Source: Deltaproteobacteria bacterium (lineage in GTDB: Bacteria > Bdellovibrionota > UBA2394). Taken from it: DNA of 64,000 nt. Positions 56,189 to 64,000 of the stretch are shown one piece after another. The stretch is taken from contig JAFLCD010000001.1 in the NCBI GenBank assembly GCA_017302715.1, positions 1 to 64,000 of the forward strand. The letters are read 5' to 3'. The position numbers and the translations under genes are program-made. The notes beneath the pieces are model-generated. The model worked only from the letters and a program-made list of their open reading frames with translations. It was not told the origin of the DNA and did no database searches. The first letter of the stretch is position 1. Every line of letters starts with the position of its first letter.

Positions 56189-57076
56189 ATGGAAACAGAA
56201 ACAACAGGTAGAGCAGATAGTTCCAGATCAGTTTTAGGAAGAGGCATTGGAAGTCTTTTGCCAGAAACAAACAAGCGCGGATATTTTATGTGTCCGATCG
56301 GCGAACTTTATCCAAACCACGCACAACCTCGAAAACATTTTGATGAGCCTGCACTCGAAGAACTTGCTCAAAGCATTCGAGAAAAAGGAGTGTTGCAACC
56401 CATACTCGCAAAGAAGACAGACAAGGGTTATGTGATCATCGCTGGAGAGCGACGATGGAGAGCTTCTCAAAAGGCTGGAAAAAAAGAAGTTCCTGTTATT
56501 TTAAAAGATCTTTCTGACAATGAAATTTTAGAGACCGCACTTATCGAAAATGTTCAGAGAGAAGATCTTAACCCAATTGAAGAATCAGAATCTTATCAAA
56601 GATTGATTTTAGATTTAGGGCTCACTCAGGAAGAAGTTTCAAAGCGAGTTGGAAAAGATCGCACAACGATTGCAAATGCACTTCGTCTTTTAAAACTTTC
56701 AAAAGAAGTTCGAGAAAAAATCGCGACAGGCGAACTAAGTGTCGGACACGCTCGAGCCTTGATCACCATCGAAGATAAAGCGGTGCAGAATAAATTACTC
56801 GAAGAAATTATTTCGAAAGGTTATTCGGTGCGTCAGGTTGAAGCTCTTGCAAAACGATTCAAGGGAAATGACGCTGCGGGAAATACAGAAACCACAACTG
56901 CAGCTGCCAACGAAGAACTTACAGCCTGGAAAACTGTTGGCGAAGACCTTCAAAAATACTTTGACGCTAAGGTGGAAATTAGGCCCCATGTGTCAGGGCG
57001 CGGACAAATTATAATTAATTTTTTGAGCCGCGATGATTTTGATCGAATTCTTGGTAAAATGACTAATAGTAAATGA
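56189..57076 (+). CDS. parB: Chromosome partition protein ParB (Spo0J), CTPase clamp
   Basis: 295 residues. N-terminal RGIGSLLPE (ParA-stimulating region), PNHAQPRKHFDE, GERRWRA and ENVQREDLNPIEE (CTP-binding boxes), the helix-turn-helix TQEEVSKRVGKDRTTIANALRLL, GHARALI, and a C-terminal dimer domain after a Thr/Ala-rich linker. It binds the parS sites found 3-4 kb upstream and spreads as a CTP-gated clamp. Followed by the bactofilin gene with ATGA overlap. Confidence 0.96.
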   Translation: METETTGRADSSRSVLGRGIGSLLPETNKRGYFMCPIGELYPNHAQPRKHFDEPALEELAQSIREKGVLQPILAKKTDKGYVIIAGERRWRASQKAGKKEVPVILKDLSDNEILETALIENVQREDLNPIEESESYQRLILDLGLTQEEVSKRVGKDRTTIANALRLLKLSKEVREKIATGELSVGHARALITIEDKAVQNKLLEEIISKGYSVRQVEALAKRFKGNDAAGNTETTTAAANEELTAWKTVGEDLQKYFDAKVEIRPHVSGRGQIIINFLSRDDFDRILGKMTNSK

Positions 57077-57486
57077 GCTCAAACCCAAACAAGCGAAATC
57101 TTCCTACCACGATCACTTTGTTAGACCGTGGTTGCGAATTCAACGGCAAGCTTTCGTTTGAAGGGGTTGTTCGCATCGACGGAGTTTTTCAAGGCGAAAT
57201 TTATTCTCAAGATCATTTGATCATTGGAGAAGGCGCTGTGGTTGAAGCAAATCTTCAAGTTGGACAACTTGAGATCAGCGGATCATTTATGGGCGACATT
57301 CGCGCCAACGAAAAACTTATTGTTCATTCTACTGGAAGAATTAATGGAAAAATTCAGACGCGAGAACTCGAGGTTCATCGTGGAGCTCAAGTTGACGGAC
57401 AAATTGAAATGAATTCGTTGCGAGAAGTATCAGATTCAAAAACTCCAGCGCAAGAAACTATTCTGCACTTCAAGCGACCTAATTAA
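57073..57486 (+). CDS. Bactofilin
   Basis: 137 residues. The polymer-forming beta-helix domain (about 25-118) has GCEFNGKLSFEGVVRIDGVFQG, then regular strands each with Gly-Xxx-Ile/Val spacing (GAVVEANLQVGQLEISG; GRINGKIQTRELEV). Bactofilins build filaments that can scaffold cell-shape and, in Myxococcus, partition proteins. Its 4-base overlap with parB supports a link to ParABS here. Its stop codon overlaps the stop of the convergent gene. Confidence 0.9.
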   Translation: MSSNPNKRNLPTTITLLDRGCEFNGKLSFEGVVRIDGVFQGEIYSQDHLIIGEGAVVEANLQVGQLEISGSFMGDIRANEKLIVHSTGRINGKIQTRELEVHRGAQVDGQIEMNSLREVSDSKTPAQETILHFKRPN

Positions 57487-59165
57487 TAAAGCTCGAATTT
57501 ATTTTCTGCCTGATCTTTCAAAAGATTTTTTAATTCATCTCGGGTTTTTAAATAGACGTCTCGTATTTGCGGTAAAATTTTCAAAATAAATTTTCGACTG
57601 GCCTCGGTCGCATCTTTATCACTTCCGTTTAAATTAAAGGCCGACCCCTGAAGGATTGGATGCAATAAACCAAAATAGAAAGATTGAGATTCTAAAATCT
57701 GCAAGATCTCCGATGCGGTTGCCGACTTAATTTGCTCGCAAATTTGCGAAATTTTTGGAAGAGCAAAGTCTAATTTTTCTAAAAATAATTTTGTTTCACG
57801 CAAAACATTTTTTGTTCTGTCATAAGAAATATTTGTCGAAAGCTCTGCATGAAAATCAAATGGGGTAGAATTTATTTTTACTTCGTCAAGTGAGAGTGGG
57901 GCAGCCCCAGCAATTGAAAGGCCAGAAGGGGAGAGATTAAATATTTTTCCCGGATTTCGTTTTGCCCAAAACTCAAATTGCTGCTTGAACGCAGTCCAAA
58001 ATTGATTTGTTCTAACGGTTTTTCCTTGAGAATTTTTTGTGACAAAAGAATTTTCAAAAAGCTTTTTATTTTGAGTGATATAGAATTGCTTTTGCAAATA
58101 AGGCACATCGCTCATATGGCTTTGACCTTCTTCACTCCAACAAAGATCTATTCCCATTAAATAAACTTGTGAAGATTCTAAATAAGTCGCAAGTGTCATC
58201 GCAAGGCCCATGCAGCTGTGACCGGATCCTAGTCTCAGGCGCTCAAATGGAAACCACTCGGAGAAGGGCAAACCTGAAGCGTAAATCGTGTGCGGTCCTC
58301 GAAAGTCTGAAAAGCATTTTGGATCCAGAACAGAAGAGGCGACCAAAAAACTTTTAGAGTGATCATTTGTATCATTAAGTAGATCGATAATTTCGGGAGC
58401 GCGCTCCATCGAAGCAAGCAGGTGTGCAGAAATCCCCGCGCGAGCGAGTGGCTTCAGCATTGTATCTGCGGCGATGATAATCGCGCAATCTTGAACGGAC
58501 CTTAAAAACTCAAGCTGGCTTCGTACAGATGGTCCTGCTCCTACTAAAAATACGGGTCGACCCTTGCCCAGACCTTTCCAATTTCGAATGTCAGGAGTTT
58601 TCAGCATTAAGGGAATATTTTGCATCCCATTTTTAAAACCTAAAAAACTGTCTTCTGTGCAAAAGTCTGATCCCAGGCCGTCGCGATGAAGGGCTGTGAT
58701 TGTAAAATAGATAGACCGCACTTGTGCCAACCACTCTTGTTGGCCTTCAAATTCGGGTCGAAATGAATAGAAAAAGGACGTTTCATTCTTTAGATCCCAA
58801 CTGGAGGGCTCAAAAATATTTCGGTACACCGTCAAATCTGGAGGTTCGTTTGGGTCTATAACCGCAATTTTGAGCGCGGGATGCTCAAAAAGAAATTGAT
58901 AGGGCTCCGATTTCACGAGGGCAGCCATTTCGGACGCATCTGTTGTTAAAACAAGGAGGCGCTTGAGATTGGGATTATTTTTTATCTGAATGCAAATTCG
59001 TTGCAAAATATTCGAGATGCGGTCGACCACCCAGACGATAGAGGCGTCTGATGGCGGGGGGGCCTCTAAAGGCCCGCCAATAACTGGCAATGCCGGGGTT
59101 TTTTCTAAGAGTTTTCCAATTTTTTCGTAACCAAAGACGATTTTTGATGAAGCTTTTTCGAACAA
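57483..59165 (-). CDS. DUF115/MptE-like (Maf-type) protein
   Basis: 560 residues. The central domain (about 205-410) has GRPVFLVGAGPSVRSQLEFL, IIAADTMLKPLARAGISAHL, LGSGHSCMGLAMTLATYL and VYLMGIDLCWSEEGQSHM, the pattern of DUF115 proteins such as motility-associated (Maf) glycosyltransferases and archaeal MptE. Bacterial relatives usually attach nonulosonic sugars to flagellin. No flagellin or sugar-synthesis gene is nearby, so the target is unknown. N- and C-terminal parts are helical without known domains. It is convergent with the bactofilin gene. Confidence 0.8.
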   Translation of the reverse strand: MFEKASSKIVFGYEKIGKLLEKTPALPVIGGPLEAPPPSDASIVWVVDRISNILQRICIQIKNNPNLKRLLVLTTDASEMAALVKSEPYQFLFEHPALKIAVIDPNEPPDLTVYRNIFEPSSWDLKNETSFFYSFRPEFEGQQEWLAQVRSIYFTITALHRDGLGSDFCTEDSFLGFKNGMQNIPLMLKTPDIRNWKGLGKGRPVFLVGAGPSVRSQLEFLRSVQDCAIIIAADTMLKPLARAGISAHLLASMERAPEIIDLLNDTNDHSKSFLVASSVLDPKCFSDFRGPHTIYASGLPFSEWFPFERLRLGSGHSCMGLAMTLATYLESSQVYLMGIDLCWSEEGQSHMSDVPYLQKQFYITQNKKLFENSFVTKNSQGKTVRTNQFWTAFKQQFEFWAKRNPGKIFNLSPSGLSIAGAAPLSLDEVKINSTPFDFHAELSTNISYDRTKNVLRETKLFLEKLDFALPKISQICEQIKSATASEILQILESQSFYFGLLHPILQGSAFNLNGSDKDATEASRKFILKILPQIRDVYLKTRDELKNLLKDQAENKFELY

Positions 59166-59266
59166 AGTTTAACCCCCAAGATTTACCCTATTTTAAGGGC
59201 TTTCTTTTAAAAACTTGAGTTTTATTTGAACCCTTCAAATTTAGAGCATATTTCAACCCAGAGCTT

Positions 59267-59295
59267 TTGACTCGAATCTTCATATTCGTTAAACA
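59267..59295 (+). promoter_or_regulatory. Possible promoter of the ATP synthase b'-beta operon
   Basis: TTGACT (59267-59272), a 17-base spacer and TAAACA (59290-59295). The predicted start would leave only a few bases before the GTG at 59305, which does not fit well with the GAGGG ribosome-site-like bases just before that codon, so confidence is low. Confidence 0.3.
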
Positions 59296-59304
59296 AAGAG
59301 GGTC

Positions 59305-59736
59305 GTGGAATTTAATAGTACTTTGCTTATCCAGTTGGGCATCTATCTGGGCCTAATCTTTATTTTAAAAATCCTTTTTTTCGACCCTATTTTGAAGCTT
59401 TTAAATAAACGAGAAGCTTTGACCGAGGGTAAAAAAGAAGAAGCTTCGGGGATGCGAGAAAAAATCACCGCCATCCGAATTAAATTTGATTCAAAGATGT
59501 CTGAAGTTAAACAGAGCTTAGAAGGTCAGCGTCAAATAGAGCTTAAGATGGTGAAGGAGCGGGCTGAACAAAAGCTCTCTGAGGCGAAATCTAAGGTCGA
59601 GAGAAAGTTAATCGATCATCAAATCGAAATGGAGGCCGAGCTGAAAAGACTTCGCGGACAACTCCCTCAGCTTTCTTCAGAAATTTCAAATGAAATCACT
59701 AAGGCCATTTTAGGCGCGAAAGTGGTGCGGTCGTGA
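59305..59736 (+). CDS. atpF': ATP synthase F0 subunit b'
   Basis: 143 residues from a GTG with GAGGG just upstream. An N-terminal membrane helix (LLIQLGIYLGLIFILKILFF) and the FFDPILKLLNKRE turn are followed by a long charged coiled coil to the end (EISNEITKAILGAK). This is the layout of b/b' peripheral-stalk subunits. As the first of two b-type genes it is named b' by position. It overlaps the next gene by 4 bases. Confidence 0.85.
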   Translation: MEFNSTLLIQLGIYLGLIFILKILFFDPILKLLNKREALTEGKKEEASGMREKITAIRIKFDSKMSEVKQSLEGQRQIELKMVKERAEQKLSEAKSKVERKLIDHQIEMEAELKRLRGQLPQLSSEISNEITKAILGAKVVRS

Positions 59737-60227
59737 ACCCGCTTATTTATCAATGGATTAACTTTTCAGTTTTAATTTTAGGACTCGGCTATCTTTTAAA
59801 TAAACAACTTGGGAAACACTTTTCTAAAGAGCGAGCAGATTTAGAAAAAAGAATTTCTTCTTCAAAAGCGGAATTTGAAGAGATGCGAGCGGAATTTTTA
59901 GCCACCGAACAGATGATGTCGTCGTTGGATTCGCGAGTAGAAGAAATGAAGTCTGCGACTCTGCGCGAAATTCAATTCGAAACAAAAAAAATAGAGCTCG
60001 AAAGTGAGCGAGCTGTTGAAAAAATGTTTTTGGATGGAGAAGTCAAAGCTAAGGCCGATATTGAGCGAGTAAAAAAATCTTTAGAGAAAGAATTGATGGA
60101 AAAATCTATTTCTTCCGCGCGCGCTGCACTTCAAAAAGATCTCGCATCTAAAGATGCAGACTGGACTGCGAGCATGATTCAGCAAGACTCTTCGCAAAAT
60201 TCGGGAAGAAAAAATTATGCAACGTAA
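59733..60227 (+). CDS. atpF: ATP synthase F0 subunit b
   Basis: 164 residues from a GTG. One short membrane helix (WINFSVLILGLGYLL) is followed by about 120 residues of coiled coil (RADLEKRISSSKAEFEEM onward) and a Ser/Asn-rich end. With b' it makes the heterodimeric peripheral stalk that holds F1 against F0. Overlaps atpH by 11 bases. Confidence 0.85.
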   Translation: MNPLIYQWINFSVLILGLGYLLNKQLGKHFSKERADLEKRISSSKAEFEEMRAEFLATEQMMSSLDSRVEEMKSATLREIQFETKKIELESERAVEKMFLDGEVKAKADIERVKKSLEKELMEKSISSARAALQKDLASKDADWTASMIQQDSSQNSGRKNYAT

Positions 60228-60765
60228 TTCGATGGTCGCTAAGCGATATGCCGAAGCTCTTTTTGATTTAACTACAGATAAAAATGAAAAAGTTTTTTTT
60301 GGCGCAGCTCCTAAAATTTTTGCCGAACTCAAAATGTTTTCCTCGGCTGTAGAGGCTGTTGGAGCAAATGAGTTTTTTTTAAGCCCCGTCATTAAAGGTT
60401 CTGAAAAAACTGAAGTTTTAGAATCTATTAAAGATAAGCTGCCGCTTACTCATTTATTTTTTCTGACCTTGATTGAGGGCGGTCGAATGAATTGTGTGTC
60501 TGAAATTGTTGAGGAGTTCAATCGACTTTGTGATGAAGCATCGGGCGAACTCACTGTGGATCTGCAGCTGGCACATTCTTTAAGTCCGCAACTCGTTGAA
60601 GAAATTAAGTCAGTTCTTCAAGAACAATGGCAGAGACAAATTAAAATTAAACAAAAGATAAATCCTGAGATCATCGGTGGATTTGTAGCAACAGCACCCG
60701 GACGAATTATGGATGCTAGTGTTGCGTCTCAACTCGAAAATCTCGAACACCAAGTTTTTGTATAA
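60217..60765 (+). CDS. atpH: ATP synthase F1 subunit delta
   Basis: 182 residues. N-terminal MVAKRYAEALFDLTTD, followed by the helical bundle, and a C-terminal INPEIIGGFVATAPGRIMDASV, the conserved OSCP/delta signature. An internal ATG five codons in (60232) may be the true start, removing most of the overlap with atpF. It joins the stalk to the top of F1. Confidence 0.93.
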   Translation: MQRNSMVAKRYAEALFDLTTDKNEKVFFGAAPKIFAELKMFSSAVEAVGANEFFLSPVIKGSEKTEVLESIKDKLPLTHLFFLTLIEGGRMNCVSEIVEEFNRLCDEASGELTVDLQLAHSLSPQLVEEIKSVLQEQWQRQIKIKQKINPEIIGGFVATAPGRIMDASVASQLENLEHQVFV

Positions 60766-60783
60766 TCACTGGAGGAAATTGAA

Positions 60784-62301
60784 ATGGCTATTCGCGTAGA
60801 TGAAGTCAGCGAAATTCTAAAATCGAAAATCAGAAAATTTGAGCGCGTGCTCGAAGCAAAAGACACTGGAACTGTTTTATCAGCAGGTGACGGTATTGCG
60901 CGTGTTTACGGATTGGAGTCCGCAATTGCTGGAGAGCTCGTAGAGTTTCCGGGTGGAGTTAAAGGGTTGGTTCTTAATCTCGAAGATTCCAACGTGGGTA
61001 TTGCGCTTCTCGGTGATTACGAAGAAATTTGCGAAGGCGATACGGTAAAGCGAACGGGCGAAATCGCCTCTGTTCCTGTGGGCGAGGCCTTGCTTGGTCG
61101 CGTTGTTGATGCGCTTGGAAATGCGATCGATGGAAAAGGTGCAATCCAAACAAAGACCAAAAGAATTATCGAACAAAAAGCTCCTGGAATTGTTCCACGT
61201 CAGAGCGTTAAAGAGCCGCTGCAAACTGGAATCAAAGCTATCGATGGAATGATCCCAATCGGTAGAGGTCAGCGCGAGCTTATCATCGGCGATCGTCAAA
61301 CTGGAAAAACAGCAATCGCGATCGATACGATCATCAATCAAAAAGGTTTAGGCGTTTATTGTTTTTATGTAGCGATCGGACAAAAACAATCGAGCGTTGC
61401 TCAAGTTGTTTCGAAACTTGAAAAGCATGGAGCGATGGAATACACGACTGTTATTTCTGCTCCCGCGACTGCTTCTGCTCCACTTCAATTTTTGGCCCCT
61501 TACTCAGGTTGTGCGATGGCGGAATATTTTCGTGATAACGGAAAACACGCGCTTATCGTTTATGACGACTTGTCAAAACAAGCTGTCGCTTATCGACAAC
61601 TTTCGCTTTTGCTTCGACGCCCACCAGGTCGCGAAGCTTATCCTGGAGATGTTTTTTATCTTCACTCTCGATTGTTGGAGAGGGCTTGTAAACTTAACGA
61701 TAAATTGGGCGGAGGTTCGCTGACCGCACTTCCAATTATTGAAACTCAAGCGGGTGATGTTTCAGCGTATATTCCTACGAACGTTATTTCGATTACAGAC
61801 GGACAAATTTATCTCGAAACAGATTTGTTTTATTCAGGCGTTCGACCGGCGATCAACGTGGGACTTTCAGTTTCACGGGTGGGTGGTAGCGCGCAAATTA
61901 AAGCGATGCGATCTGTCGCAGGAACTTTGCGACTTAGCTTGGCGCAGTTTCGTGAGCTTGAAGCATTTTCTCAATTCGGTAGTGATCTCGATGCTGCGAC
62001 TCAGTCGCAACTTCGTCGAGGGGCTCGCTTAGTAGAAATTTTGAAGCAAGGCCAATACTCACCACTCTCTGTTCAAAAACAAGTGGCGATTATTTTTGCG
62101 GCTACACAAGGTGCGCTGGATGATATTCCTGTAAACAAGCTAAAAGCTTTTGAAGATGGACTTATGTCTTATCTTGATGCCAACGCTTCAGATCTTTTGA
62201 ATGAAATTTCTACAAAGAAAGTTTTGAGCGATGAATTAAAGCCAAGATTAACTGCAGCGATTCAAAAATTTAAATCCAACTTTTCTTATACAAAAGAATA
62301 A
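60784..62301 (+). CDS. atpA: ATP synthase F1 subunit alpha
   Basis: 505 residues. [21 protein letters not shown] in the N-terminal barrel, Walker [34 protein letters not shown] and the [15 protein letters not shown] region at the C-terminus. Non-catalytic nucleotide-binding subunit of the F1 hexamer. GGAGGAAATTGAA precedes the ATG. Confidence 0.97.
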   Translation: MAIRVDEVSEILKSKIRKFERVLEAKDTGTVLSAGDGIARVYGLESAIAGELVEFPGGVKGLVLNLEDSNVGIALLGDYEEICEGDTVKRTGEIASVPVGEALLGRVVDALGNAIDGKGAIQTKTKRIIEQKAPGIVPRQSVKEPLQTGIKAIDGMIPIGRGQRELIIGDRQTGKTAIAIDTIINQKGLGVYCFYVAIGQKQSSVAQVVSKLEKHGAMEYTTVISAPATASAPLQFLAPYSGCAMAEYFRDNGKHALIVYDDLSKQAVAYRQLSLLLRRPPGREAYPGDVFYLHSRLLERACKLNDKLGGGSLTALPIIETQAGDVSAYIPTNVISITDGQIYLETDLFYSGVRPAINVGLSVSRVGGSAQIKAMRSVAGTLRLSLAQFRELEAFSQFGSDLDAATQSQLRRGARLVEILKQGQYSPLSVQKQVAIIFAATQGALDDIPVNKLKAFEDGLMSYLDANASDLLNEISTKKVLSDELKPRLTAAIQKFKSNFSYTKE

Positions 62302-62312
62302 AGGTTTAGCGA

Positions 62313-64000
<1,688 letters not shown>

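Noticed and set aside
57788-57810. parS-like sequence TGTTTCACGCAAAACA inside the Maf-like gene
   Set aside because: Two changes in one half destroy the palindrome; likely chance.

Overview
This window is the replication-origin region of an AT-rich, gene-dense Gram-negative chromosome. Lipoproteins with clear lipoboxes, a SurA-like chaperone, an outer-membrane secretin and the F0/F1 genes split into two clusters fit a delta-type proteobacterium. A Tad/Flp pilus locus, bactofilin beside parAB and the gene set around dnaA make a member of Bdellovibrionota (Bdellovibrio-like) my best guess. That placement is inference; no 16S gene is present.

Region 1 (1-17.1 kb, all minus strand except one small gene) is a Tad/Flp (type IVc) pilus locus. 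In transcription order it has a TadC-like membrane protein, a DUF192 protein, three consecutive FHA-domain membrane proteins and an Ala-rich lipoprotein, followed by a strong terminator. Then come two Flp-type pilins, TadE-like and TadG-like pseudopilins, a 916-residue pseudopilin-like protein, CpaB, the CpaC secretin and a CpaE/TadZ ATPase cut by the window edge. The FHA genes suggest phospho-threonine-dependent control or assembly of the pilus. A lone Phd/YefM antitoxin sits inside the locus on the opposite strand.

Region 2 (17.1-34.8 kb, mostly plus strand) holds DNA repair and envelope genes: a divergent uvrA paralogue, a DnaJ-like protein, glycerol kinase, a predicted secreted zincin, a NamZ-type muramidase, mfd, three parvulin-type prolyl isomerases in tandem, pdxA, a second uvrA lacking the insertion domain, and a secreted Cys-containing protein with a C-terminal membrane anchor.

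Region 3 (34.8-39.7 kb, minus) carries hemL-atpZ-atpI-atpB-atpE, a lipoprotein that looks like a bacterial GH56 (hyaluronidase-fold) enzyme, and a TPR lipoprotein.

Region 4 (39.7-57.5 kb) is the origin core. gyrA, gyrB, recF, dnaN and dnaA are read leftward. rpmH, rnpA, yidD, yidC, mnmE, mnmG, parA, parB and a bactofilin gene are read rightward. The dnaN-dnaA gap contains tRNA-Ala(GGC) and a dense array of DnaA-box-like 9-mers whose dominant form is TTATGCACA, not TTATCCACA. DnaA itself has Asn where Asp is usual in its recognition helix. Three parS-like sites lie in and after mnmE.

Region 5 (57.5-64 kb) has a Maf/DUF115 family gene (minus) and the second ATP synthase cluster (b', b, delta, alpha, gamma, beta; beta is cut by the window end).

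The only stretch over 300 bases without a protein gene is 47023-47724, which holds the tRNA and the origin. I saw no CRISPR array, insertion sequence or rRNA.
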